From CAZAIO01 sp964485235 (lineage in GTDB: Bacteria; Chloroflexota; Dehalococcoidia; GIF9; UBA5629): a DNA stretch of 19,791 nt. Made by a program: the position numbers and the translations under genes. Below, in pieces: positions 1-7,716 of the stretch; within the stretch, counting starts at the first letter, position 1; every line of letters starts with the position of its first letter. The DNA lies in the NCBI GenBank assembly GCA_964485235.1, contig CAZAIO010000046.1, forward strand, positions 1 through 19,791. The letters run 5' to 3'. The notes under the pieces were generated by a model. That model worked only from the letters and a program-made list of their open reading frames with translations, was not told the DNA's origin and did not search any database.

Positions 1-350
1 GGATCAGCAGATGTTCCTCCGGTATAGCCTACCCGTGTCCTGACAACACCATCCACACTCCCGAACCGGGAGTCCGGACCCCAGAATCAGCCTAATGAAA
101 ACGTCGCCGTCTCGACGCTAACAGGCGCATTAATATCAATAAGCGGTCTCTCTCTTTTTGTATCGCTTTTAGTCACCATAGTACTATCTTCTCCCCTTTC
201 CCCTGTAACCGCAGGACAGGTATTCGCAGGAACCGTAACGGTATCCGCTGAAACGTCAGGATTACATGATAGAGCCGTTGCCATGCTACCTACAATCACG
301 ATAAGCCCAAGCACTATTGAAAGCAAATATAATTTACTGCGTATATTCAT
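1..350 (-). CDS. msrA: Peptide-methionine (S)-S-oxide reductase MsrA, selenocysteine form (partial, 3' end off window)
   Basis: MsrA reduces the S-epimer of methionine sulfoxide. The frame from ATG at 350 reads to a TGA at 89-87. Read through, it continues in the same frame to the window edge as G-U-F-W-G-P-D, then a Phe/Gly-rich segment ending VGYTGG, which is the core of MsrA. The TGA (residue 88) falls exactly on the catalytic Cys of the family's GCFWG motif, and a strong SECIS-like hairpin follows, so selenocysteine is the natural reading; MsrA selenoproteins are known in some bacteria and algae. Residues 7-28 are a hydrophobic leader with a Cys at 29 (A-L-S-C, a poor lipobox), so the enzyme is probably exported or membrane-anchored. 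The start has GAGGGG a few bases upstream. It lies 80 nt downstream of msrB, presumably in one transcript. A nonsense mutation is the alternative, but the position argues against it. The resolving cysteines lie outside the window. Confidence 0.9.
52..78 (-). promoter_or_regulatory. bSECIS hairpin of msrA
   Basis: On the minus strand, 8 nt after the UGA (89-87), UCCG (78-75) pairs with UGGA (55-52). After one G/G mismatch, ACUCCCG (73-67) pairs perfectly with CGGGAGU (63-57), leaving loop GUU (66-64); drawn with one pair fewer, the loop is GGUUC. Bacterial SECIS elements are stems just 3' of the UGA with a GU-bearing apical loop recognised by SelB. The geometry fits; SelB binding is inferred. 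Confidence 0.82.
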
Positions 351-430
351 TATTCCCCTCTATTTAATCCCCAGAATATCAGTTACTGAATCTATGAAAT
401 CGTACACGGATTATCACTCAATTTTAACCG

Positions 431-841
431 CTATTTTTCTCCCGGACCGGACTTTTCCAGGTCCAGTGCAGCAGAGTTAATACAATATCGCAATCCCGTC
501 GGAGCCGGTCCGTCATTGAAGACATGCCCGAGATGAGCGTCACACTTTTTACAAAGGACTTCTGTCCTGTTCATGCCATGCGAGCGATCAGAGACTTCAT
601 AAATGCTTCTGTCGCTTTCAGGAGAATGAAAACTCGGCCAACCTGTCCCCGATTCGAACTTAGTCTTCGAATTAAACAACTCGTTTCCACAACAGACACA
701 TCTATATACACCCTCTTCCTCGCAGTTATAATACCTGCCGGTAAAAGGCGGTTCTGTTCTCTTCTTTCTCGTGACATCAAATTGCTCGTGGGTCAATAAT
801 TTCTCCCACTCATCATCGCTTTTTATAATTTTTTCCGTCAC
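431..841 (-). CDS. msrB: Peptide-methionine (R)-S-oxide reductase MsrB
   Basis: MsrB reduces the R-epimer of methionine sulfoxide and complements MsrA. The 136-aa product has all family marks: zinc ligand pairs C48/C51 and C97/C100, the G-T-G-W-P-S-F motif near residues 65-71, H103/H106 in AHLGHVF, and the catalytic Cys120 in R-Y-C-I-N-S. So MsrB uses ordinary cysteine while its neighbour MsrA uses selenocysteine. There is no signal peptide, so this copy appears cytoplasmic although MsrA has a hydrophobic leader. The start is GTG at 841, supported by GAGGAG about nine bases upstream. It is first of a probable msrB-msrA transcript. Length is normal for a stand-alone MsrB. Confidence 0.96.
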   Translation of the reverse strand: MTEKIIKSDDEWEKLLTHEQFDVTRKKRTEPPFTGRYYNCEEEGVYRCVCCGNELFNSKTKFESGTGWPSFHSPESDRSIYEVSDRSHGMNRTEVLCKKCDAHLGHVFNDGPAPTGLRYCINSAALDLEKSGPGEK

Positions 842-1153
842 AGTTCACATCTCCTCTAACGGGACAATATCAACAATTTACATTAATTTTAGCGAATAAA
901 GATTGACATGTATGTGACTTTAATCCCCTTTAGGCAAGAGGATAACATTAAAAGAGCATGGCAGGTGGTTTTTGATTCGATATTGATGAACAGTGAATTT
1001 TATATTAAAGGGTAATTAGAGGAGAAAAATGCTTTTATGTAAAACAGGCCGGCACAGGTACAGTTATCCCGGAAAAAAGATTTTCTCTTCCGGTAAAACA
1101 ACACTGCTGTCAGCCTGTTGATGCAGTTCTATAATATTCGTTTCCGGGTACCG
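842..1153. other. Intergenic stretch with one hairpin
   Basis: About 310 bases between msrB and the first SDR gene (both minus strand). I see no convincing gene. The one clear structure is an inverted repeat at 1069-1093: on the minus strand CCGGAAGAGA pairs with TTTTTTCCGG around a 5-nt loop (two G-U pairs). It lies about 60 nt past the SDR stop and may act as a transcript end or stabiliser, but no U-tract follows it. The rest is AT-rich and presumably carries the msrB promoter, which I cannot place with confidence. Confidence 0.5.
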
Positions 1154-1945
1154 CTAGTCCTTCGTTTTAAGGACCGTAAGCGGTATCCCTCCACCCATCA
1201 ACATCCGGTCGCCCGTAACATAAGAAGACAGGTCCGATGCATAAAACAATGCTCCACCGGCTATATCATCCGGTGTAGCTACTCGCTGTAACGGGACTTC
1301 AGTTTTAGCGATATTATCAAAAAATCCATCGACATCATTGACTCCGGCAGTAACCGGTTTCCAGAATGGAGTCCGTACCGGGCCCGGCAAAATGCAGTTC
1401 ACGGTAATATTAAAATGTGCCACTTCCTGAGCCAGATTAGCCGTCAAAGATATTACTCCACCCTTGGCAGCATGATAATGCATAATGGGAGCAGGCGGAG
1501 CGACCGCACCCATTGACGAAATATTTACAATTTTGCCGTACCTTTTCGCTTTCATATACGGTATCACCGCTTTATTGCAGAAAAATAAGCCCTTAAGATT
1601 GAGGTTAACTATCCTGTCCCACATCTCTTCCGTTGTATCTTCGATGCCCTCTCCCTTGAATCCCGGAATCCCGCCGGCGCTTGCAACCAGAATATCGACT
1701 GTTCCGAATGTATCAACAGTCTTTTTTACTGAGCCTATAACATCCTTCTCTTTAGTTACATCACAGTGTAAATAAATTGCTTTAAGTCCCTTTCCTTTGA
1801 TTTCCTCAATCGCTTTCTCCCCTTCGTTATCAGCAATATCAGTAATCGCCACAGCACAACCTTCTTCAGCAAAACGTCTGGCAATCCCCTGTCCTATTCC
1901 CGTCGAACCTCCGGTGACTATTGCTACTTTATTTTTAAGCAACAT
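1154..1945 (-). CDS. Short-chain dehydrogenase/reductase (SDR), copy 1
   Basis: This is a 263-aa classical SDR with a Rossmann fold, catalysing an NAD(P)-dependent alcohol/carbonyl interconversion on an unknown substrate. The N-terminal cofactor motif is TGGSTGIG (residues ~11-18). An acidic residue at the end of the second strand (ITDIAD) hints at NAD preference. The usual NNAG is altered to A-S-A-G-G. The active site is intact: Ser in NISSMGA and Tyr/Lys in H-Y-H-A-A-K. P-G-P-V-R-T-P-F follows, as in the family. The start has GGGAGG at good spacing. It is clearly homologous along its whole length to the next upstream gene, so the pair is a tandem duplication. A FabG-like role is possible but not shown; no other fatty-acid genes are present. 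Confidence 0.9.
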   Translation of the reverse strand: MLLKNKVAIVTGGSTGIGQGIARRFAEEGCAVAITDIADNEGEKAIEEIKGKGLKAIYLHCDVTKEKDVIGSVKKTVDTFGTVDILVASAGGIPGFKGEGIEDTTEEMWDRIVNLNLKGLFFCNKAVIPYMKAKRYGKIVNISSMGAVAPPAPIMHYHAAKGGVISLTANLAQEVAHFNITVNCILPGPVRTPFWKPVTAGVNDVDGFFDNIAKTEVPLQRVATPDDIAGGALFYASDLSSYVTGDRMLMGGGIPLTVLKTKD

Positions 1946-1990
1946 AGTAATACCTCCCTTAAATACTTTTTACTCCATTTTCAATAAACA

Positions 1991-2029
1991 GCCTTTCTAC
2001 AGGCTTGAATCGACCACCTGTAGAAAGGC
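1991..2029 (-). terminator. Perfect 13-bp inverted repeat between the two SDR genes
   Basis: GCCTTTCTACAGG (1991-2003) and its exact reverse complement CCTGTAGAAAGGC (2017-2029) enclose a 13-nt loop. It lies downstream of SDR copy 2 and upstream of SDR copy 1. As RNA it would be a strong stem. No U-tract follows on the minus strand, so it may be a pause, processing or mRNA-stabilising hairpin rather than a classical terminator; an operator is also possible. Confidence 0.5.
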
Positions 2030-2091
2030 AGAGCTACGATTATCATTACTCTATCATCACAGGATATTTTGTTCTCCTGCAATAATTTTCT

Positions 2092-2889
2092 TTATTGCGG
2101 CGGATTTTCCGGAAACGGTTTCAAAGGTTGCCCGCCTGCAACACAAAGTGTTTGACCGGTAACATATGATGATAGCTCCGATGCAAAAAACAGGGCGACC
2201 CCTGCAATATCTTCGGGAGTACCAACACGTTGCAGAGGTACTTCTTTTTTACCTACCATTTCAAAAATAATATTGGGATCCGGCATTCCATCTGTTATCG
2301 GTTTCCAGAATGGAGTCCGTATAGGGCCCGGCGCAATCGTGTTTACATTAATATTGAAACTCGCGAGTTCCATTGCAAGATTAAGGGCAAGTCCCAGTAT
2401 TCCCGCCTTCGCCGTGTGATAATGTATTACGGGAACGCTTGGATTTACAGCGCCCATCGATGAAAGAAAAATAATTTTGCCATACTTGTTCTTCATCATA
2501 TGAGGCACAACAGCTTTAGTGATCAAGAAGTGCCCCTTCAAATTGAGGTCAAAAATTTTATCCCAGCTTTCTTCAGATATTTCTCCAATCAAACCTTGCT
2601 TGCTTCCGAGTATTCCGCCGGCATTATTCACCAGAATATCTATCTTTCCGAACTTATCGATAGTTTTATCAACGACTTCCTGTATCTGTTTATCATTCGT
2701 AATATCGCACTTTACAAAAATTGCTTCCCTGCCCTTCTTCGATACTTCATCTGCTGTTTTCTTCCCCTCTGTTTCAGCGATATCAGCCAGTACAACCGAG
2801 CACCCTTCATCGGCAAACTTGAGAGCAATACTTCTTCCCATACCCATCGAGCCCCCCGTAATTAGAGCTACGCGATCTTTAAGTAACAC
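2092..2889 (-). CDS. Short-chain dehydrogenase/reductase (SDR), copy 2
   Basis: This is a 265-aa classical SDR, a paralogue of the next gene downstream. It shows the cofactor loop TGGSMGMG near the N terminus, the standard V-N-N-A-G-G motif, Ser in F-L-S-S-M-G-A, and the catalytic pair in H-Y-H-T-A-K. The C terminus ends in a proline-rich tail (PENPPQ). The start is GTG at 2889, decided by AAGGAGG six bases upstream. The two copies share unusual blocks such as MGAV...HYH.AK and RTPFWKP, which suggests related substrates. Because this copy keeps the canonical NNAG, it may be the ancestral form and copy 1 the divergent one. The substrate is unknown. Confidence 0.91.
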   Translation of the reverse strand: MLLKDRVALITGGSMGMGRSIALKFADEGCSVVLADIAETEGKKTADEVSKKGREAIFVKCDITNDKQIQEVVDKTIDKFGKIDILVNNAGGILGSKQGLIGEISEESWDKIFDLNLKGHFLITKAVVPHMMKNKYGKIIFLSSMGAVNPSVPVIHYHTAKAGILGLALNLAMELASFNINVNTIAPGPIRTPFWKPITDGMPDPNIIFEMVGKKEVPLQRVGTPEDIAGVALFFASELSSYVTGQTLCVAGGQPLKPFPENPPQ

Positions 2890-3071
2890 CAGTTTCCTCC
2901 TTATTATTATGAAGTTATTCAGACTATTATTATATCAGTTGCCTTTTTCGCATGTATGACTTTACATTATTTAATGAATTTTATCCACTGGCTTTTTTGC
3001 GCAAAACCGGTAAATGCCCGAATAGTAAGCACATTCAAACCATTATTCGAGTATAGCCATGTTCACAGTCT

Positions 3072-3098
3072 ATGCCGGTTATACCTTATACCCGGCAT
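3072..3098 (-). terminator. Imperfect 27-bp palindrome after the methyltransferase gene
   Basis: ATGCCGG (3072-3078) pairs with CCGGCAT (3092-3098). After one mismatch TATA pairs with TATA around a 3-nt loop. It lies eight bases past the stop of the minus-strand methyltransferase gene. It is probably a transcript-end hairpin, although no U-run follows. Confidence 0.45.
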
Positions 3099-3106
3099 TT
3101 GCAGGA

Positions 3107-3868
3107 TTATTCCGTTGGTTTACTGCAAATAAATAACGGGAACGGCTCTATTTCCGAACCGGGTTTGGCGAACTCTTTTCGGACCACAGTAAATCCTGTT
3201 TTTCGTAGAAGCTCAAGCCATATATTTGTTCTGAATATTCCAAGCAAATGACGGTCATTTTCTATCTTTAAACGCCCCCCCTGCCGTATTAAAAAAATAA
3301 ATGCAGCCTCATAAATACTACTTGCCGGATTCAAATCATGGTAATTCCGGACAAAGGTGATATCCATATCACCATTTACATGAGAGGAGGAAGACATCCT
3401 GTTCTGCTTGAAGTTTTCTCTTGTAACCTCTGCCATGGTAAGCAATACACCGCCGGGTTTCAAATAGATATACGCCGTAGTAAATGCCGCCGCCAGGTCA
3501 CCTTCCGTGAGCATTGAATTAACCGAATCGAAAATGGTGACCGCCTCAAATTGCCCTTCTATCCTTAAATTACGCATATCGCCGGTATAATAGGCAACTT
3601 CAGGATTAAGGTTGTGCGCAAGTGTTAACATGGTCTCATTGTTATCTATACCGGTCACTTTAAAATATTTTTTCAGTGTATAATCATACTGCCCACCACC
3701 ACAGCCCAGATTGAGCAACGATTTCACTTGTATTTCGGAATACTCTTTAATCAGGCTGCTGAAAAATTCGGTCTCTTCAACGTAATCATCAGCAGGACTC
3801 ACGATCGGCCATAGCCATGAAAGGTCTTTATATAAGCGTTGCTGGTCTTCACCGTTCATAACTGTCAA
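3107..3868 (-). CDS. Class I SAM-dependent methyltransferase
   Basis: This 253-aa protein has the seven-strand class I methyltransferase pattern. Motif I L-N-L-G-C-G-G-G-Q-Y (residues ~52-61) binds SAM, the acidic end of strand 2 is V-T-G-I-D-N-N, a G-D-M-R-N-L segment follows, then the motif-IV-like V-T-I-F-D-S and the L-K-P-G-G-V post-motif. There is no recognisable substrate domain, so the target (small molecule, protein or RNA) is unknown. The start is taken as TTG at 3868, which has GGAG at good spacing; an ATG nine bases further in (3859) is a close alternative. It is divergent from ilvD and is probably its own transcription unit. Confidence 0.87.
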   Translation of the reverse strand: MTVMNGEDQQRLYKDLSWLWPIVSPADDYVEETEFFSSLIKEYSEIQVKSLLNLGCGGGQYDYTLKKYFKVTGIDNNETMLTLAHNLNPEVAYYTGDMRNLRIEGQFEAVTIFDSVNSMLTEGDLAAAFTTAYIYLKPGGVLLTMAEVTRENFKQNRMSSSSHVNGDMDITFVRNYHDLNPASSIYEAAFIFLIRQGGRLKIENDRHLLGIFRTNIWLELLRKTGFTVVRKEFAKPGSEIEPFPLFICSKPTE

Positions 3869-4057
3869 TCAGACACTCCGCTCAACAGGTACTGCGACCC
3901 GGTTGATATTAACATGATAGAAATAATAAAAAATTTGGTCGTGGTTAACCGGAAGCATTCTAACATCACAGGACAATACTGTAAATTCGCTGCTATATAT
4001 CCCGGGTGTTATACGACGAAACGGTCAGGCATTGCATCCATCTGTTATCGCGTATAT

Positions 4058-4063
4058 TATAAT
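4058..4063 (+). promoter_or_regulatory. Possible -10 box of ilvD
   Basis: A TATAAT lies about 40 bases upstream of the ilvD start. The best -35 partner (TTGCAT at 4032-4037) is 20 bases away, longer than ideal, so this is only a candidate. Confidence 0.35.
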
Positions 4064-4104
4064 AGGATAACCGCGAAAAAGTTACTATAGTGAAGGAGTC
4101 TAAT

Positions 4105-5949
4105 ATGTCTATACCGCTTCGAAGCACAATCAATACGCAGGGTAGAAGAATGGCAGGTGCCCGAAGTCTATGGCGCGCCAACGGAATGAAAGAGGAGCAG
4201 TTCGGCAAACCCATTATAGCTATAGCAAATTCATTCACTCAGTTCGTGCCGGGTCATGTACACCTGCATGAGATCGGTCAATATGTAAAATCTATTATTG
4301 AAAAGCAGGGATGCTTCGCCGCTGAGTTCAATACTATTGCCATCGATGACGGTATTGCCATGGGGCATGATGGAATGCTTTATTCGCTTCCCTCACGAGA
4401 ACTGATCGCGGATAGTGTGGAATATATGTGTAATGCACATAAAGTGGACGGCCTTGTATGCATTACCAATTGCGACAAGATCACTCCGGGGATGATGATG
4501 GCTGCAATGCGATTGAATATACCTTCCATCTTTATTTCAGGCGGCCCTATGGAGGCTGGAAAACTCGGTGAGAAAAACTATGACCTTATAGAAATAATGG
4601 TAATGTCGGCGGACAATTCTGTCCCCGATGAAGATATCGCTCGGATCGAGCAAATAGCGTGTCCTACATGTGGCTCCTGCTCAGGCATGTTTACCGCCAA
4701 CTCCATGAACTGCCTTTCGGAAGCGCTCGGCCTCTCTCTTCCCGGCACCGGTACCATCGTTGCCACACATAAAAAGAGAATGTCGCTGATAGAAAAATCC
4801 GCACACAGGATCGTAGAGATGGTTCACGAATATTATGACAACGGTGACGAGTCTGTGCTCCCGAAGTCCATTGCTAACAAAGCAGCCTTTACAAATGCAA
4901 TGGCACTGGACATGGCAATGGGCGGGTCCTCCAACACGGTGCTCCACATACTTGCCGTTGCCCGCGAGGCAAAGGTGGATTTTACCATACACGATATCGA
5001 TGAGCTTTCACGGAAGGTCCCCTGCCTTTGCAAAGTCTCACCAAGCTCGCACTATCATATCGAAGATGTGAACCGCGCAGGCGGTATCCTTTCGATAATG
5101 GGAGAACTTGAACGCGGAGGTATGCTCGATACTGCAGTGAAGAGAGTCGACGGAATGACGCTCGCGGAAGCTCTGGACAAATATGACGTCATGAGAAAAA
5201 CAGCGTCAACGGACGCAATTGATAATGCCCATTGTGCGCCGGGCGCATCAGGACGGAATCTGGTACTGGCATCACAGGACAACAGGTATAAAGAAGCCGA
5301 TAAAGACCGTGAGGCGGGCTGTATAAGGAATTTCAGTCATTGCTATTATCAGGATGGAGGTCTTGCCTTGCTCTTTGGCAATATCGCCTTACAGGGCAGC
5401 GTGGTAAAAGCAGCCGGTGTCGATCCGGCGATGTTTACTTTCCGCGGTCCTGCAAAAGTATTTTTTTCCCAGGAAGAAGCTGCCGACGGCATTCTGGGCG
5501 GCAAAGTGGAATCAGGCGATGTTGTAGTCATACGATACGAGGGCCCAAAAGGAGGCCCCGGCATGCAGGAAATGCTCTATCCCACGTCATATCTGCGCTC
5601 TATGCATCTTGAAAAAAAATGCGCGCTGATTACAGACGGCAGGTTTTCGGGCGGCTCATCAGGCCTCTCCATCGGTCATATTTCACCTGAGGCTGCCGCC
5701 GGCGGAGCGCTTGCCCTGATTGAAAATGGAGATATTATTAATATCGACATCCCCGGTCGCAGGCTCAACGTAGAGCTGTCGGATGATGCACTGGCAGCAC
5801 GAAGAGAAAAGGAACTGGCGAAAGGAAAAGATGCATTCAAACCGGCAGGACGCAACCGCACGATCTCCGACGCATTGAAAGTCTATGCACTTTTCGCCGC
5901 TTCAGCAGATCAAGGCGCTGTTAAGGTTTTGCCTCCGGAAATGGAATAG
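4105..5949 (+). CDS. ilvD: Dihydroxy-acid dehydratase IlvD
   Basis: IlvD dehydrates 2,3-dihydroxy-isovalerate and 2,3-dihydroxy-3-methylvalerate to the 2-oxo acids, the third common step of valine and isoleucine synthesis; it needs an Fe-S cluster and Mg2+. The 614-aa product matches the family's length. It shows the Cys of T-N-C-D-K-I-T-P-G-M and of C-P-T-C-G-S-C-S-G-M-F-T-A-N, the A-I-D-D-G-I-A-M-G-H metal-site block, and the C-terminal D-G-R-F-S-G-G-S-S-G-L-S signature. Near the N terminus it reads A-N-S-F-T-Q-F as in E. coli IlvD, rather than the Cys-bearing variant of [2Fe-2S] members, suggesting the oxygen-labile [4Fe-4S] type. The start is ATG 4105, six bases after GAAGGAG. A GTG at 4090 in the same frame would place that Shine-Dalgarno inside the gene. 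No other ilv genes are adjacent. Confidence 0.97.
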   Translation: MSIPLRSTINTQGRRMAGARSLWRANGMKEEQFGKPIIAIANSFTQFVPGHVHLHEIGQYVKSIIEKQGCFAAEFNTIAIDDGIAMGHDGMLYSLPSRELIADSVEYMCNAHKVDGLVCITNCDKITPGMMMAAMRLNIPSIFISGGPMEAGKLGEKNYDLIEIMVMSADNSVPDEDIARIEQIACPTCGSCSGMFTANSMNCLSEALGLSLPGTGTIVATHKKRMSLIEKSAHRIVEMVHEYYDNGDESVLPKSIANKAAFTNAMALDMAMGGSSNTVLHILAVAREAKVDFTIHDIDELSRKVPCLCKVSPSSHYHIEDVNRAGGILSIMGELERGGMLDTAVKRVDGMTLAEALDKYDVMRKTASTDAIDNAHCAPGASGRNLVLASQDNRYKEADKDREAGCIRNFSHCYYQDGGLALLFGNIALQGSVVKAAGVDPAMFTFRGPAKVFFSQEEAADGILGGKVESGDVVVIRYEGPKGGPGMQEMLYPTSYLRSMHLEKKCALITDGRFSGGSSGLSIGHISPEAAAGGALALIENGDIINIDIPGRRLNVELSDDALAARREKELAKGKDAFKPAGRNRTISDALKVYALFAASADQGAVKVLPPEME

Positions 5950-6113
5950 CGTCTCCCGTACAAAAAGCGGGACGGACATCCTTTATAAGTGGGATGGTGC
6001 AACTGCTAAACGGGAAAAACTGCTTGAAATCGATGCGCAATAATTTTAATTTTTTCTTAAACCTTTATTTCGCAGATACGTTAGTAATACTATAGATAGC
6101 TTTGATCAGGTTA

Positions 6114-6142
6114 TTGACAAAAGCAAAAAAATACTATATCAT
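6114..6142 (+). promoter_or_regulatory. Sigma-70-type promoter for the small gene at 6164
   Basis: A consensus -35 TTGACA (6114-6119), a 17-bp spacer and TATCAT (6137-6142) predict a transcript start around 6149, about 15 bases before the small ORF. This supports that ORF being real and separate from ilvD. Confidence 0.65.
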
Positions 6143-6163
6143 CTCTCACTTGTATTAAGCACT

Positions 6164-6460
6164 ATGAAAAAAGGACACTATACCGGGCTGGAGCCGCTGG
6201 CTCTGGCCCTTATTTTAGCACCCGAACCGGTGACCACAGTAGCAGGATTTGCATTGCTGGGCTTTGTTACCCTCGCAAACCAGCGTAACAAAGAAACACG
6301 CCGCGCGTATCGCAGTAACAATTTCAATAATTTCTATTCTTACTCCATGAAAATGGTAAATAATTCCACAATCACGTACAGGATATTCACGACCAGAGAA
6401 GGACAGTTGCCTTTCTCGACTATGAACATGCCCTCTCAACAGTACCGGGCAAGCATATAG
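6164..6460 (+). CDS. Small protein of unknown function, hydrophobic N-terminal half
   Basis: I do not recognise this 98-aa protein. Residues ~10-37 form a hydrophobic stretch broken by A-P-E-P, so it may be a membrane hairpin or a poorly fitting signal anchor. The second half is polar and Asn/Ser/Tyr-rich, with N-N-F-N-N-F-Y and a basic K-E-T-R-R segment between. Support for a real gene is a good promoter immediately upstream, codon use like its neighbours and no overlap with another gene. Against it is the lack of a clear Shine-Dalgarno before ATG 6164. It stands alone between ilvD and the ABC operon. Confidence 0.55.
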   Translation: MKKGHYTGLEPLALALILAPEPVTTVAGFALLGFVTLANQRNKETRRAYRSNNFNNFYSYSMKMVNNSTITYRIFTTREGQLPFSTMNMPSQQYRASI

Positions 6461-6540
6461 CATATTCCCGTATCAACCTATCTTTTTACAGTACTAACCG
6501 ACCTTCTTATCTATTATATACGTTGTACTGCATCGTAAAT

Positions 6541-6570
6541 TTGACAAAAAGGCTATATCGCAGTTAATAT
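6541..6570 (+). promoter_or_regulatory. Promoter of the ABC transporter operon
   Basis: TTGACA (6541-6546), an 18-bp spacer and TAATAT (6565-6570) give a predicted start near 6577. That leaves a leader of about 130 nt before the binding-protein gene, long enough to hold the folded element at 6616-6671. Confidence 0.6.
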
Positions 6571-6615
6571 AACCACTGTCATTTCTCTTTGCGCAATATA
6601 AATGGCCGTATTGCG

Positions 6616-6671
6616 GGAAAATAAAACTCCCTGAGTCCGTTGTTGTCCGGAAACACCGGGACTAATTTTCC
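6616..6671 (+). promoter_or_regulatory. Structured leader RNA upstream of the ABC operon (unclassified)
   Basis: GGAAAAT (6616-6622) pairs perfectly with ATTTTCC (6665-6671). Inside it AGTCC (6634-6638) pairs with GGACT (6659-6663), and TGTT (6641-6644) pairs with AACA (6652-6655). GTCC (6645-6648) can instead pair with GGAC (6659-6662), which gives two mutually exclusive folds. I cannot match it to a known riboswitch class. Confidence 0.4.
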
Positions 6672-6708
6672 ATATATCAACCTGAGATAAGAAAGGAATA
6701 CCGGAATC

Positions 6709-7716
6709 ATGAAAAAAATATTATTGTCTCTTATTGCACTACTGTTAATAGTTCTTGCTTTTACTGGGGGATGTGCACCGAAAGAAGATGCGCCGGTTGG
6801 CATGGCAGTCGAATTTATGGACCATGCAGCCTGTGCCTATATATGCCAGGACAAAGGATGGTATGCCGAAGAGGGACTCGTTGTAACCGCATATGAGAGC
6901 TATATTACAGGCATGGCTCTTGCATCCGCACTCGCACGCGGTGATATTCAGGTTGCCTATATGTGCCTGGTCCCTGCCGTAAATGCCTTCGCAAACGCCG
7001 GGGTTCCGATAAAAATAGTTGCGGGCACACACAAATACGGATATGGCCTCGTAGTTAATCCTGAAAAAGTAAAAGATATTAAAGACCTCGAACAAACAGG
7101 TATGCGAATAGGATGTGTACGGGAGGGCGGAGCGGTCGACGTGCTTCTTCATAAAACGATAGATAACTATAATCTGGACAAAGACAAAGTGCTGGGAAAT
7201 ATCCGGCGGATGAACCCGCCAAAGCTGGCGCTATCGGTGAAAATGGACCAGCTCGACGCAGCTTTTATGCCCGAACAATGGGCGACAATGACAGAGGACT
7301 ACGGATTTAAAATGCTGCTCATGAGCCAGGATGTCTGGCCGGACATGCAGGGCAGCGTACTCGTCGTCAGAGAAAGCCTGATAACGGAAAAACCCGATGC
7401 AGTAAAGAGGCTGGTTAACGTATCTAAAAAAGCGATAGACTGGGGAAACAACAATTCGGAAGACGCCGCGGAGATCGTGGCACGCCAGATGAATACGGTT
7501 GGCGGAAATCTCTACCCGGCGGACCAGACAGAAGCTGTGACGAAACTGGATATCACGCCCGATGTGCTTTTACGCTCGATGAAACGCCTGGAATTTACCA
7601 CGGACATAGATCCTGAAATGATACAGGAGACTATTGAATATATGGCGGAATTAGAATATATAAAAAGCGGCTTCGATGCCGGGAACATCCTGGACCTGAG
7701 CTTCATTAAACAATGA
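6709..7716 (+). CDS. ABC transporter substrate-binding lipoprotein (NMT1/THI5-like, NitT/TauT type)
   Basis: This is the solute receptor of the transporter encoded with the next two genes; it should sit on the outer face of the membrane. The 335-aa product opens with a lipoprotein signal (K-K then a hydrophobic run, lipobox T-G-G-C at residue 22). It then follows the NMT1 pattern: F-M-D-H-A-A...D-K-G-W-Y-A-E-E-G-L, a G-M-A-L-A-S-A-L-A-R-G-D-I-Q block, K-I-V-A-G-T, and I-G-C-V-R-E-G-G-A-V. Two cysteines in the first lobe (H-A-A-C-A-Y-I-C) lie near the usual ligand site. Relatives bind nitrate, sulfonates, thiamine precursors or other small organics; the ligand here cannot be read from sequence. 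It overlaps the permease start by four bases (ATGA). Confidence 0.9.
   Translation: MKKILLSLIALLLIVLAFTGGCAPKEDAPVGMAVEFMDHAACAYICQDKGWYAEEGLVVTAYESYITGMALASALARGDIQVAYMCLVPAVNAFANAGVPIKIVAGTHKYGYGLVVNPEKVKDIKDLEQTGMRIGCVREGGAVDVLLHKTIDNYNLDKDKVLGNIRRMNPPKLALSVKMDQLDAAFMPEQWATMTEDYGFKMLLMSQDVWPDMQGSVLVVRESLITEKPDAVKRLVNVSKKAIDWGNNNSEDAAEIVARQMNTVGGNLYPADQTEAVTKLDITPDVLLRSMKRLEFTTDIDPEMIQETIEYMAELEYIKSGFDAGNILDLSFIKQ

Noticed and set aside
87..89. msrA nonsense mutation or pseudogene
   Set aside because: The stop is exactly at the catalytic Cys codon, the downstream frame is intact MsrA, and a SECIS-like stem follows.
1029..1157. Short ORF after a GGAG site with an in-frame UGA flanked by Cys codons (TGT TGA TGC)
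   Set aside because: Basic, low-information sequence with no family likeness, no SECIS-like stem at the expected distance, and it runs into the SDR gene end.
4090..4104. GTG 4090 as ilvD start
   Set aside because: It overlaps the Shine-Dalgarno that serves ATG 4105.
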